Positions 12,135 to 24,500 of a stretch of 64,000 bases of DNA are shown here, one piece after another. The stretch's first letter is position 1. Every line of letters begins with the position of its first letter. Under the pieces are notes generated by a model that was given only the letters and a program-made list of their open reading frames with translations, did not search any database and was not told the DNA's origin. Both the position numbers and the translations under genes were made by a program. Origin of the DNA: Nageia nagi (lineage: Eukaryota; Pinophyta); the NCBI GenBank assembly GCA_050084985.1, contig JBITNC010000001.1:127100001-127164000 (forward strand), in the 5' to 3' direction.

Positions 12135-12614
12135 TGTTAAAATTTATAATGCATCATTGTAAGATGTCTTAATGTAATTCACTTAATACTTAAGGGTATC
12201 CCTAGATACCTTAAGTATTTAGTGAATATAATAATGTAACTTGTCCTACACTCCATCTCATGAGCGTGCCCTTTGGGTAAAAGGGTGATGCATGTCATGG
12301 ATTTGTACAATGGTTAATAGGGTGATCCAAGGGAAGGTTTTGGCCGATAAATAAAGGGCCCTTTCTTTGAGATTACACAATTAGAGAAGCATTAAAATGC
12401 TTATCTTGTAGAGTTGTAGGAATGCTCTTGTAGGAGAATTCTTATAGAAGAATTCTTGAAAATTTGTAGGAGAATTCACTTATGAGAAATAATAGAAAAT
12501 ATGGTTAAGTGGATGTACTCCTATGATGGAGAAACCACTATATATGGTGTGTCTAATTGTGCATGAAATTATATTTTTTGTGTTGAAGATTTATGGAATC
12601 CTTTAATTCCATCA
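12135..12614 (+). repeat. 5' LTR of copia element 3
   Basis: Begins TGTTAAAATTTATAATGC and ends AATTCCATCA. It matches 16412-16918 throughout at roughly 85-90% by eye. It holds a U3 palindrome at 12178-12226 and a TATA-like GATAAATA at 12346. A sequence related to a copia primer site follows. Confidence 0.9.
12178..12226 (+). promoter_or_regulatory. U3 palindrome of copia 3 5' LTR
   Basis: The left arm TTCACTTAATACTTAAGGG plus TATC pairs with GATACCTTAAGTATT plus TAGTGAA around a CCTA loop. There is one mismatch and one bulged G. The same structure sits at the same LTR position in copia 1 and copia 2. Confidence 0.8.
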
Positions 12615-13080
12615 TTTAGTATCTGATCCTCCTTGGAGATATTTCCTTGTTGAGGTAAAATCATATTAAGGTATAATTTTCTCTTCTCATTTTTTAAGCT
12701 CTCCTTTTCTTACACATAAGCTTTTTTTTTGTTAAAGTTAACCTTTATAGTTTTTGTAAAATATCTCTTTTGTGTAAGAATATAAGAAGGATCTTGTTGC
12801 TTACTTACCGTTTTTTGGGGGTAACAAAATCCTTTTTCCAAAGAAATTAATCTCATTATCAAAATTTAACAAAGGGAAAGATTTTTTTTTAAAGACTAGT
12901 AAAGTTATATCAACAAAATGGACATCATTTTTTTATAATATATAATGATTATATATTTTTTAACTATATATTAACAACAAATAAGGGGCTTTATATACAT
13001 GGTCATAATATATTATTATTGTGAATTATAAAACTTCATTTTAGTCAATCTTTTTGTAATTTTTTGAAAAAAATTACAAT
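12615..13080 (+). other. Copia 3 leader start
   Basis: It contains the degenerate primer site and, 41 bases after the LTR, a GAGGTAAAA splice-donor-like site (GT at 12655) shared with copia 1 and copia 2. It then becomes AT-rich. No open frame is present. Confidence 0.5.
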
Positions 13081-14830
13081 TTAATAATGATAAGGGGCTG
13101 CAAAGCACTAGCCCTGCCCCTCATCTCATGATGCAACCATAACCCTCGATAGCCTGAAAAATACAGAGGAGGATGAGTAGCTTCTCTGCGCATCTACATG
13201 AGTGCCATCTCCATCGACATTATCCTGTCTGTTGTGGGCATCAGATTTGCTAATGATGCAACTGTTTCTATGGGATTTGAGGTGCTGGGTACAATATTTG
13301 CCAATGGGGAGCCAATTTTTTTCCTCCTTTCCTCTTTTGTATGGCCCTTTGGGCTCTTCCTTTTCCTGCCTCTCCCTTATCATCTATGCTCTTCTCATTT
13401 AAATTCGATGCCCTTGATAAACACTATGAATCATAACTAGTTAAAATTCAGTATGAGAGCTGAGTTAAATCTCATAGAACATTCAGTAAAATACAACCCT
13501 ACCAAACAATAACCAAAAGATATGTAACTTCTAGGAAAAGTATCTCAGCAACTCTAGATTAACAACTATCAGAAAAGGAAATATGAGACCAGGTTGGGGC
13601 GAGGAAACTCTCTCAATGCTCCAAGGTAACAATAATCAGCCTATCTATTAATCAATTGTGAGTAGCTTTGGATACATATTCAATTGCAATGAAATAGATG
13701 AGCGTATGTTATATAGGAAAGGGGGGATGAACACGATCATTGAATATGATCTAGTTCGATGTGCCACAGCGTCTTATCCACCCACCAAATTAAATAGATT
13801 GCCATACCCCTCTTATTGAAATCGAAATAAAAATGCTTATCTCCTCATTATTTAATACCATCCCATCTACCCATCAAATACAGATCCATCAAGAGCCTCA
13901 ATGTATGATGCTCCTTTGATCCTGGACATCTCAGATTGGGGAATATTTAAGAACGATGCATATTCAAAATCCAAGGGCATCGATAATGAATGGAGGCTTT
14001 CCCAAGTGATGCCAGTTGAAGGTACAGGCAAAATAATGCTTCTCAAAAGGCCCTGCAGGGCAAGTACAAGAGGGATATTTTATTAAGCGAATCGAGGCGA
14101 GAAAGCAAGTTTTCTTAAAGAGGCCTTGATCGGATAAACTAACGACCCGATCCAATGTTGTCCATCTTTTCCAAGGGAAGAAATTTAGTAAATGAGGGAA
14201 TTTGGAAAGAAAGTATTGCACCAACTGGGTGGGAGGCTACGTAGGCACGTTAGGGAAAGGGAACCACAGAAAGCTATTCAACGGGGAAAGCAATTGATAA
14301 GAAAGGGGATTTATCACTTCTCAAATAAATGAGGGAAAATGCGAGGATAGAATGGTGAATTTTATCCATTTTGGTTCCCCTCTTGACCTCCATCATTATT
14401 GCACTTTGAAACAAGCCTTCAACTCCACATACCTACATCGCTTGCTCGGCTTGTCTTCTCATACCTTCATGAGATTTCTTCTCTTAGAATATTATATCCT
14501 AATATGATGACTTTTGAGTTCCTCCCACCACCCCCTTAAGGCAGTCCTTGCCTACTCAGGTCTCAAATCTGTATTACATGTAGTGGAGACTAACAGTAAA
14601 GAATTATGCCTCTTCCAGCTAAATGACCAGTAGGAAATTACGCATGGGGTGTTGATGAGACATGGCCTCCCTAGCCATTGACCACTCTTGGTTGTGTAGG
14701 CTATCTTGAGGAAGTGTATAAGGGAAGAGTAAATTACTGCTTGGATTGGCCAAATTTAAGTTAATGAAGGACCATTGTTGGTGATGCAGGTCTGCAGAAT
14801 TCTCTTCTACCACCTGTCTCCACAGAGTTG
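13081..14830. other. Foreign-looking cargo segment inside copia 3
   Basis: This 1.7 kb stretch has visibly higher GC and more CpG than its surroundings and no similarity to the other copia internals in the window. Short overlapping frames occur on both strands (13198-13440 and 13901-14086 on +; 13126-13383, 13964-14224 and 14619-14813 on minus). None has a motif that I recognise, and several overlap, so at most one strand can be real. Best reading: host DNA captured by the element, possibly a promoter or leader plus partial exon. I do not claim a protein. Confidence 0.4.
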
Positions 14831-16411
14831 GGTGAGAGTTATTGGTGGGTAAGAATGAGTTTGTATGATTTGAAATATGGACACCGCATTGGTTCTTATA
14901 TATGGAGTCTTTTAGGTAATAAATCTTGCAATCGATCCTCTTAGGGAAGGCTTAGTCATCCCATTAAGGTTACTCTTGGGAGATGGGAAAATATATTGGG
15001 GGTTGGACATTAGAATGCTTCTCACGTAACTTTGTTAAGCCCTGTGTTGAATGAGGGAGAGCTAGATTTATTGAAGAAAGATTTGCAATTGAAGTCAAAA
15101 ATTTTAGGGTTAAACAAAATTTACACATATAAACTATTTTTAAAGCTTTTGGATATAAGTGTTTTGATTCTTTGAAATCTTGAAAGAAAATTAAATATTA
15201 TTTTAGCAAAATTAAAAAATTGTATGGTTAAAAGTGGAGATACATAAAAGTTTTGATGGTTGTAGGTTTCTTTTTTTGCAATAATTTGCTTCTTGGAATT
15301 ATAGAAATAGTTATTTTTTATCTTCAAGCGTACAAGGAAATCATAAGGAACAATTTTTGCGGACTTGAAAGATTTTAGGATTTCATATGTTCTTTAATAA
15401 AAAAAAATGTTTTGCTTATTTTTTGATGGAATTTTAATCCATGTTATTGGATTAATGCTACTTTATTCCATCATATACATCTTGACTAGTAGCATAGTCA
15501 AGTTGACATTTTATGGCTTGTGCATATTGACTAGTAGCATAATCAAGTTTGCATATTGTGGTTTGTTTTTTATATATGCTACAGTATTTTTGAAGGAGAA
15601 CTTAAACTTCCAAATCAACATGTTCGTAAATAGATAAGAACTTATGCATCTTTGACATGTGGCTTATGCATTACTTGTGATATTTTTTATCAAGTTAGCA
15701 TTTAATAATTTATAGCATGGTTAAGGTAGCATAGTCATATGAGTATTTGATAGGTGAAGTTGTTATCAAGAGGGAGAAAATAAAATGTTATGATATGATG
15801 ACACCTTCATACCAAAAATAAACATAAATAATGATCTAAAATAAACAAAATTAAAAATCAATTTTTTTTATTATGTTATGCACTTATGAATATTTCGTAT
15901 ATCCTTTTTTAATAGTGCATTTGATATTATGCATATTTGTATATTTATATATCATGGATATACATATTGCACATATGATATGATATACTAGAACTTGCTA
16001 GTATGCATATGTGATATTCTTAGATATCATAGTTGATGATGCATGTCATATTTGATGTTGTGAAAATGTGTTTAACAATGTATCTTACTGGTTTTGTTAT
16101 GAGTTGCTTATAGCTTTTAGATTTCTTCTAGAGATTACATGTTACTTACTTCAGGTATAAAGGCTTGTGGAGGTTCATCATATCAACTTGTTAGATGACT
16201 ACTACTTATACATTGAAACCATTTATGGTTAATAATTGTATTGTAAACTATTTGTTAAAATGGTTAATTAGTTGAGCCTTGTAGAACTATATAAATTTTA
16301 TTAATTTCTCATAAGTTCTCATATCTTCTTGTATTCTTATGAAAGAGAAATCTCTTACTCTTTCTCTCTTTGTCTTCTCAATTATCTACCCCAATATTGC
16401 ATTAAGGGGGA
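14831..16411 (+). other. Copia 3 3' untranslated region
   Basis: Non-coding and AT-rich. It holds two small hairpins (15482-15501, 15527-15546). The last 350 bases match the 3' untranslated region of copia 2, including the block around GAAACCATTTATGGTTAAT and a CTCTTTCTCTCTTTGTCTTC pyrimidine run. It ends at the polypurine tract. Confidence 0.65.
15482..15546 (+). repeat. Two tandem hairpins in copia 3 3' region
   Basis: TTGACTA-GTAGCA-TAGTCAA (15482-15501) is a perfect 7-bp stem. A second copy at 15527-15546 has one stem mismatch. Period 45 bases. Copia 2 carries a different hairpin array in the equivalent region. Confidence 0.75.
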
Positions 16412-16918
16412 TGTTAAAATTTATAATGCATTATTGTAAGATGTATTAATGTAATTAACTTAATACTTAAAGGTATCTTTAGATACCTTAAGTATTTTGT
16501 GAATAAGATAATGTAACTTGTCCTACACTCCATCTCATGAGCATGCCCCTAGGGTCAAAGGGTGATGCATGTCATGAATTTGTACAATGGTTAATAGTAT
16601 GATCTAAAGAAGGGTTTTGGCCTATAAATAGAGGGCCTTCTCCTTGAGATTATACAATTAGAGGAGTATGAAAATTTTTATCTTGTATAGTTGTAAGAAT
16701 GCTCTTGTTGGAGAATTCTTCTAGAAGAATTCTTAAGAACTTGTAAGAGAGTTCACTTATGAGAAATAATATAAAATATGGTTAAGTAGATGTACTCCCA
16801 TAATGAAAAAACCACTATATATGATGTTTCTAATTGTGCATGAAATTATATTTCTTGTGTTGAAGATTTATGGAATCTTTTAAGGTGATCTTGGTTATAG
16901 AATCTTTTAATTCCATCA
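16412..16918 (+). repeat. 3' LTR of copia element 3
   Basis: Begins TGTTAAAATTTATAATGC and ends TTAATTCCATCA, paired with 12135-12614. It has an intact TATA box, TATAAATA, at 16623-16630, and the U3 palindrome core at 16462-16496. It is about 27 bp longer than the 5' LTR because of a short duplication near its end (two TGGAATC/AGAATC TTTTAA blocks). Confidence 0.9.
16623..16630 (+). promoter_or_regulatory. TATA box in copia 3 3' LTR
   Basis: TATAAATA followed by GAGGGCC, the same arrangement as in copia 1 (44706) and copia 2 (61438). The 5' LTR has GATAAATA at the same place. Confidence 0.7.
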
Positions 16919-18960
16919 ATTCACCTACCTGTTTCTGCAATTTAAGGTTATTTCTCTTCATTTACCACTAGTGTACCTAGTTTCAAAGGTACAATCTCCT
17001 ATCTAGGATAAGTTATTATGAATTCCTCTAAGTTCATTACATTACATAAAGTATATGGTTTTGAATCACCTATTACTATATTTACTTCAACTTAATATTC
17101 AAAATTCAATCAACCATGTATTGTAGATGGAACTGCATCCATATCATGAAGCCAAGGTCTTCCTAACAATAAGTTATATGATAATTTTTAATCCACAACT
17201 TGACATTGAGTTTCAACTATTCTAACTCTTATTGTAACCAAAATTGTAGCTATTCCAACTAGATTTTTAGATGAACTATCATATGCCCAAATTCTAAATG
17301 TAGCTTCTTCTAAAGGAGGTATTTCTACACCTTTTTCTTAAAGTTGTATCAAAATTTATGAGAACACCATTAACAGTTGTTCCACTATCTACCAATATTT
17401 TGTTTATCTCCCATCCATATATCATAGATATGATATAGAAAGCTAGACATTCATCAAGGAGTTCTTTACTAAGTTTTTACGATTTATAAAAAGAGATTGC
17501 ATCACATTCCTAAATAGATCTAAGTTTTTCTAAAAATATGATAGTAGAGATATTTGTAGGCATCGTTTCTTTCTTGAATAAAGCATATAATATCTTCCTA
17601 TTTGTTTGAAATGTAGAAAAGAGAACATAAAAACTAATCTTGGTAGGAGTAGGTTTCAATTGTTCAATCATACTATAAGTTTTGAGATCAGGTGGGACAC
17701 TTACTTATTCAATAGTAAATAGATTTGGAATGTGTTTTGAATGTTCCTTTCGTAATCTAGTACAAAGTTCTTTTTCAACTGAAACTATGTTCACTATTTC
17801 CTTTGGATTTGAATATTTTTGATCAATTTCATATCTCCCTTAGGAAATGAGATCCAAAATGATAAGTGCAATATGCATCAGATTTTCCCATAGGAATATT
17901 ATCATCTTGTATTTTTTCTCTAATGGTTGTAATAAACCTCTTTTCATTAGATATCTCATAATAAACCTTGGTTGGATTGGAAATGTATACCTTCTTTCTC
18001 TTATTGTAGCTGATCTTTGTAATTTGGATGGAGAAGTAGGTGTATCAACCATATTCACTACCTTTTATTCTTTATTTGTATATGTTCTTTGATTCTCCTT
18101 AGTATAAGGAGTATATGTATACTTGAGATCTCCTAACTCGAGAAAAACCTTCTCTTTTTGCAATAATTCTTGTACTAATACCCTAAATCCAATATTTCTA
18201 TTACTTGGAGCATGCAAGTTAATGATTGGTAAAATAAAATCTCTGAATATACCATAAATTTTACTTTCATCTAATTTACTATGAATAGATTACAATACCT
18301 TTTTGAACCTTAGGATGTACTTCTCTAGGGTTTTATTATTTCCTTAGTGCATTACATGTAGTTTTGTAACAGTTCCTTGCTCTTTGATGTTATGCATATA
18401 TTGACCCATGAATACTTTTACCATTGAATTGAATGAATCTATTTATCCCCCTAGCAAATTAAAAAATTATTGACTAGCATCACCTTTTAAACTCCTTTGG
18501 AAAAATTTGACCATCAACTTCTCCTTCGATTCCAATTTCAACAAGTACTCCTCCTAAAAACTAAAAATATGTTGCTTTGGGTCTTGTTCGATATTAAACA
18601 TCTCAAACTTAGGGGCCTTGTGCTCAGGTGGTAGGGGATAATTGTGGATTTCATCCAACAAGGGTGAGATGAATATACCATCATACTCTTCTTTGCTTTG
18701 TTGGGATCTATTACTATTCTCAAGATTAGTTAACCTTGTAGCTAGTGTTGGATCTAGAACTGATTGCAAACTATTACCTAAATTTTGTGTTGACATCACC
18801 TACTTAGTAAGATCTACCATTTGCTTTGTTAATTATGCTATACTTTGCTCTATTTTCATGTTATTGATGGCCTAAAAATAGTCTTTGCACATCACTAATG
18901 GTGTTAATCTATCACAAAAATCTTAGCAAGATCTCATCGATAGGGCAACATTAATCAAAA
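16919..18960 (-). pseudogene. gag-pro: Gypsy element B gag and protease relic
   Basis: Read on the minus strand. The frame at 18554-18799 carries PLLDEIHNYPLPPEHKAPKF and EMFNIEQDPKQHIFSF, a standard plant Ty3/gypsy gag start. It continues with VKFFQRSLKGDAS and KVFMGQYMHNI (18300-18520), then a further gag segment at 17840-18058. A retroviral-type aspartic protease core, INKILVDSGTTVNGVL, lies near 17370-17420, with DSG as the active site. The segment ends where copia 3 is inserted. The element resumes at 12134 with the linker and RT. Numerous stops and frameshifts make it inactive. Confidence 0.8.
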
Positions 18961-18978
18961 TACTTGGGTTTAGCAAAA

Positions 18979-19590
18979 TGTAGACTTTAAATAATCCATA
19001 AATAATAAATTGATGCACTATTTATCTATAGTATATTATTGAAGCATATATCAGAAATATGACATTGAATGAACATGATAGTCAATGTACCTTCATCGTA
19101 TTCATATCAACATGAAATAATATATATCATACAACCATCACCATAATATAGCATAGGAAACACACGCTTCCAATGGCCTGTGAGCACATCATTAAAACTA
19201 CATAAAATAAGTAAAACTATGAATAGAATCAAAGATATAAACAAGCAAAATGAATCTATGCAGAGATGGTGTTACAAAACACCATTGTTGGTCAATTAGA
19301 ATGATATTGCATATCTTGGTCTTTTTCTCTAGATATCTATTGATGTTCGATTGTGTTTCCTTTGATATTCTTTTATAGCAATATTTTGATCCTCTTTGAT
19401 TCTTGGGATCATTGCATATTACATTGATTGTGGTGTCTTTCTTGATCCTTGACACTCTTTACATCATATAACAGGCTATTACATTGATTACATTACCTTG
19501 GGTATATTTTAACCTTTTTTACAATAAATATTCCTTGATGCTATAAAATGAATTATTTAATAAATAATAATTCATTTTTAGGCATCTACA
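18979..19590 (-). repeat. 5' LTR of gypsy element B
   Basis: On the minus strand it starts TGTAGATGCCTAAAAATG (19590) and ends AGTCTACA (18979). It is followed by a primer-site-like TTTTGCTAAACCCAA (18964-18978). It carries a perfect 10-bp inverted repeat, ATGAATTATT/AATAATTCAT, at 19548-19575 close to its start. The gag of element B follows on the minus strand. Confidence 0.75.
19548..19575 (-). promoter_or_regulatory. Palindrome near the start of gypsy LTR B
   Basis: ATGAATTATT and AATAATTCAT are exact reverse complements separated by 8 bases, beginning about 15 bases inside the LTR terminus. A weaker 8-bp version (ATGATTTA/TAAATCAT) lies at the same place in LTR C (34515-34541). Confidence 0.7.
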
Positions 19591-19661
19591 GTTGGACTAT
19601 ACATGACTATCTAGACCTTACTATTTGTGTAGGTATGTATATATATATTATTTATTACATG
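19591..19661. other. Short residual DNA between two gypsy elements
   Basis: 71 bases lying between the 5' LTR of element B and the 3' LTR of element C/D. It is AT-rich with a TATATA run. It is the only remaining sequence here that belongs to neither element. Confidence 0.5.
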
Positions 19662-19985
19662 TGTAGAAATAAAATAATGATTTACCATAATAAATACAAT
19701 AAATATTAATCTCCAATATATGGTGCAAATCACTTATCTAGACTATTCGAATAATACCAAAAAAGTATGCACTTGATATGAGAAGCAAGTAATCCTTAAT
19801 ATGTAGCATGATTATGCAAAGGATTAGATCATATTTAGGATGAAGTTGTAAAGATATTTAAATGACTCGAATTAATGTTGATGTCCTCCAAATCTGTAGC
19901 TCTTGATCACAAAGAAGCACGATGTGAACACCATGTCAAAGTCTCTTCACTTCATGGACACCATAAGATTTGCAATATTAAAGCA
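19662..19985 (-). repeat. 3' LTR of element C/D, distal piece
   Basis: Ends TTTCTACA on the minus strand at 19662 and matches LTR C between about 33802 and 34130. It breaks at 19985 within AAAGCA|TGTAAT, where the LARD is inserted. The sequence resumes at 26601. Confidence 0.8.
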
Positions 19986-21524
19986 TGTAATATCTTCATT
20001 TTTATCTTGTTTTCCCCATTTACCCTTTGAAAAATGGGAGCATTAGATTAGGAGTATTTTTTATTTAATTTTGGTAATTCATCATATTTTATGCCTAATT
20101 ATTAAGTTCCACTTGGAGAACAATTAACTACTCCAATTATGAAACGTTGGGGCCTATTCTAGTAAATTAGGAATTATTTTATATATTTATGCCAATATTT
20201 ATGTAATTAAACTACCAAGACCAATTATTTATTGTAAATGCACAAGTGGTCTTTGTTAATATGATGTTGCATATATTTAACCTTGATGAATGTAATATTG
20301 GTATTAATGGGTCTCTTTTGTATTATTGGTCCCATTTCAAGGTAGAGCTAGCTCTTGGGTGATTTTACCAAGCACAAGGCACCATTAAGACTCCTAGGAT
20401 TGGATGTGGAACAACTAGAGGGATATTTGGAATCATGAGGTATTAAATGGCTACCAAACTTGGATGTTAGATTAAAGAGGATTTCCATACCCCCATGTTA
20501 AACTTATGGGCATCTCAAGGCACCACATCACACTCCTAGAGGCTTGCTAGCATGTGGAACTAACATCAAGATGCATTGAAGGCCCCATCATCCCAACATT
20601 GGCATTCTTAGCCCTCGGATGTGATTACTCTCATCCCAAGGCATTTTATATTGGAAGTTGGAATTGTAAGCATATGGATCATTATTGTATACTATTGGAT
20701 CATATCAACATAAGATTAGAAGATAGACTACCTCTTATATATAAGGAGGAATCCTAGAAGACCAAAGGCATGCAATTATTATTACTTCTTGTCTCTTCTT
20801 GGTTGGAGCTTATTTCTTCCTTAATTCCATTCCTTCTAGAGTGAGGTACCTATAGTGGGGTGTAGTACAAGACTTATGTGGGTACACACTTGGGGGTTGG
20901 CACAACCTAAGTTATCATCTAACTATCTAGGGATGTTGGTATTATCCTAGATTATTGCAATATTGCTAATGGATCTTTGAGATCCCACCATAGATACTAA
21001 TGAAGGAAGCCTAGATACACACTTTTTCACATTGCATAGACTAAGATCTAGAGCATCAATATCATAGCATAATCGTTATTACTAAGGTTCACTATCATTC
21101 TTATACTTAAATACAATTATATTATTTTGTTATCTCTTGCTATTTCTCTCCCTGTGCTTATGCATTAGATATTTAGAATAATTATGGGAGTAATACTGTG
21201 TATTTACCTTTCTTGCTTAGATGTTGGATAGTTAATGTTTAAATAGTCCATTTACATATTATTTGGCTTCCATACTAATGCATTAGGTATTTTGTGGATA
21301 TTTCTTGATATCTTGTTAGTTTTGCTAGATGTGATGGTTGTTGCATGCTTGATTACCTTCTAACATTAGATGTTGGTATACTAGCATCATTTTGAGATTA
21401 TTTGGTGGATCTAAAGCTATGAAGGCCAATGTTCCATTTCTAGGGCATGTTTAGTGTCTTGGGTTGACCTAGATTCGAGGGATTTAGGATAAATCCCTGA
21501 TGAAACCTAACTAAGCTCATCACA
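19986..21524 (+). repeat. 5' LTR of the LARD
   Basis: Begins TGTAATATCTTC and ends GCTCATCACA. It aligns along its full length with 25068-26595. A TATA box, TATATAAG, is at 20738-20745. The apparent 67-codon frame at 20554 is LTR sequence and recurs in the 3' LTR, so it is not taken as a gene. Confidence 0.9.
20738..20745 (+). promoter_or_regulatory. LARD 5' LTR TATA box
   Basis: TATATAAG about 750 bases into the LTR. The 3' LTR has TATATAAG at 25823-25830, also about 755 bases in, which supports a functional promoter in the ancestor. Confidence 0.6.
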
Positions 21525-21540
21525 ATCATATCAGAGCCTT
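21525..21540 (+). promoter_or_regulatory. LARD primer binding site
   Basis: ATCATATCAGAGCC immediately follows the LTR end. It differs slightly from TTGGTATCAGAGCC, the site complementary to the 3' end of initiator methionine tRNA used by many plant LTR elements. Confidence 0.75.
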
Positions 21541-24500
21541 GATCTTGCCATCCTATTGGTTAATAAAGGCTAAGGATAATTCTGAAGGACTTGCAGGAGA
21601 TCTCTTCATCCTATAAGAGAGTACCTGTTGAATAGATCTTATCATCCTGATGGAAGATATGAGGTTTGAGACATCACAGTATGATTAATTTCCATCAAGT
21701 TTGAGGTTCATTTTTGTTATGAAGACCTAGATCTAGGTTTGTTTGTCCATTTTGAGGCTAAGGTGGGAGTTTTAACGAATTTTGAGAATTATTTGAAGTT
21801 TTTGAGACCTTTCAAGGAGGTCATTTAAAATTTTTTAAGGCCAGTTGAAGGTTTATCTGCATCCTAGAAAGACCATTTTGCATTTTAGAAGTGAACATGT
21901 GATCCTAAGAGGGTCAAATTTCAAAATTTGACATATTTTTTCCTTGTTGACAATAAAATGGTGGCTTGAGAGGAGATGTTGAGCCTTTAGGAGGCTTAAC
22001 TTGCTGAGGAATATAAAAAATTTAGTCACATGAGTTAGGACATTTGAGATCTTAGCATGCATTGGTATGATTTAGAGTTATTTTATATCAGATCTAGAGT
22101 TATTTTATATCAGATCTAGAGTTTTAGACCAGTTGTGTGTGAACGTTGAGCTTAGAGGAGGCATAGAGTTTATTAGAGTTGATTTTTGGGACCATAACCC
22201 ACAAGATTAATTAATTTGGCACCTAGATTGGATCATTCATAATAGAGGGAGTTAAATTTCAAGTTTGAGCTATTTTAATTATGCAATTTTATTTCAAGCT
22301 TGAAAAATATTTTTGTATTTAATTTATTTTGAGTAGGAGGAATAAGGAAAAAATAAAATAAAATTTAAAATCATTTCTATTTAATTTAATTTGATAAGCA
22401 AATCAAATAGGAGGGATAAGGTATTTTAATTTTAAGTGTTTAAGAAAAATTATATTTTGGAGGGAAATCAAGATGCAAATGAAAAAGGTAAGGTTAAAAT
22501 ATTTTTGAGACACTATAAAGCCAAACATGAGAGTGCAAGGAGAGTGCACCAATTTTAGAGACATATTTTGAGGCTAAGACCTAGAGATAATTAATGGATG
22601 CACTAAGAAGCTGGGAGATAGTTGTTGGGCATCTTGAGAACCTAAGAGGCATTCATTTAGCATTTTTGAGAGTCCCACATGACACCTATAAATAGTTTGA
22701 TTGACATCTTGGGGACTAGAAAACAAATGTTAGGACTCAAATAAGCTTGAAAATAGTTTGTGGGATCCAACAAAGGCTTGTTAAGGTCCCTACAACATGG
22801 TATTAACTTGATAGTATGGGATAAGGAAATGAAGTAGAAATTAGATAGAGTCCTTGACCTATGTAGCCACATGATGACTAGTATGAGGAAGTATTTGTAA
22901 AAAAAGATAGCAATGATCGATACCAAGGTAAAAGAAATGGACTAGTTACTCAAAAAATATGAGAAGCGATCCAAAAACTACAAGAAGGTGGTAGATTTTA
23001 GGATATTCCTATACCTTACATGAAATAAGGACCTAATGAAGTTAGTTCCACAAAATCACAAGGCAAAGGAAACAAAGAAAAATCAAGAGATTTTGAATGA
23101 GGTTAGGATAGCTGAAATCATGAACACACACATTGCTACTTCACCTTATCGCCTTATGCTAGAAGAAAATATAAAAGAAGCAACTAAGATCATAAACTGG
23201 ATAGAAATCAATCCAAAGGACTAGACAAATAAGTTGATGGTAGATAACATATAGGAAAAAGAAGGGTAATACAATTAAATGAAGCCTTAAGGTTACTTGA
23301 AGAGAAAATATTTCGAAGGAACCCTATCGTACTTGGACCTATAAATAATTTTGAAATATTTCCATAGTATCATAAATCTATACCTATATATGGCAAGTGA
23401 TCAAATGTACTTAGAATAAGTGATCACAATAATGGATAAGGATACGAAGGAAACAACTTGAGAAGTTGAGGGGATAGAAGAGTAATTCATTTCCATTAAA
23501 CTACATGAGGGGCAAGAAGAGGCTACCAAAGGCATATATATAATAACTATGAATCCACTAACAATAAGATCCATCATGAAATTATTAGAAATGAAAGTGA
23601 GTAATCCCCCACCACAAAAAATCATGGATGAGATCAATCTTTGAATCCCAATTTAGATAATCAAGGAAAAGAAGGTGTAGACATAATTCTAAAATAAAAT
23701 CCATGACTAGAGAAACACAAATAGGATAGGATGATTCACAGTACTCTATGCCATTCATCAAAGGTAGAGAATTCAAAATAGGAGATTTGATGTACATTAT
23801 CATGCAACCTTACATGCTATCACTAAATGGAAAAAGAAAAGTTGAGAAGCATAAGGTTCTTGAGAATGTCATAGATACACAAAACAAGCCTTTAAGGAAT
23901 CATATTATTGACTAGGTACATGTGAAGCATAGGGGGGTCACTATTAGAAAATGGTAAATACCACATGAGTCCTACCAAGGGGTATTTTTAATATAAAGTT
24001 GAATTATTGGTATACCAATAAGTATTTTATAGGGTGAGGGGGGTATGGGTGTTTAAAATTCAAGCAATATATTTTATCAACATCAAAAAAGAGAGGGGAG
24101 AGTTAGCTTTTTTTAAGGGAGTTATTTGGGGGTGGGGGTTATATTTTATTTTTTATTCTAAATATATTATAACTTTAATTTCTTAAAGTCCTTCAATTAT
24201 CTTAGTAACTAGTTTTATTTTTATTTAGTTAATTTTATTTTAGGAAAAGGTATTCATTGACCATAATTAATCACATACCATGTGCATATGTCAAAAACCT
24301 ATCACCACTCCCTCTCCCCCTCCTTTGCTATGCTTCTCTTCCCACATGGGTCCAACAAATTTCCAGTTATCTTATCATGTATGTATATCAAGCAATTTTT
24401 AGTGTGATAATTTTGTTCACTCTCAAGTGATCTTATGTTGTACATTGATTTTTCAAATAAATACTTTTCACTCCATCTTAGGATTCATCATTTTGGGTGA

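Larger units (their letters stand above)
12135..16918 (+). mobile_element. Copia element 3: LTR element without gag or pol, carrying unrelated cargo
   Basis: Two direct LTRs (12135-12614 and 16412-16918) bound a 3.8 kb internal region. A primer site relic (AGTATCTGATCC, compare the initiator-Met consensus) lies just after the 5' LTR. A polypurine tract, AAGGGGGA, lies just before the 3' LTR. The end of the internal region (16060-16411) matches the corresponding part of copia 2 (60860-61214), so it is of the same broad family. No gag, protease, integrase or RT motif is visible. It is inserted in the gag-pol of gypsy element B. The flanking 5-mers GTTCC and ATTCA are only weakly alike as a target duplication. 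Confidence 0.85.

Noticed and set aside
12135-16918. Host gene inside copia 3 (frames at 13198-13440 and 13901-14086)
   Set aside because: The frames overlap others on the opposite strand, have no recognisable domain and no convincing splice structure. Kept only as cargo of unknown nature.
20554-20757. 67-codon + frame that recurs at 25639-25833
   Set aside because: It lies inside both LTRs of the LARD. The recurrence is LTR duplication, not a gene family.
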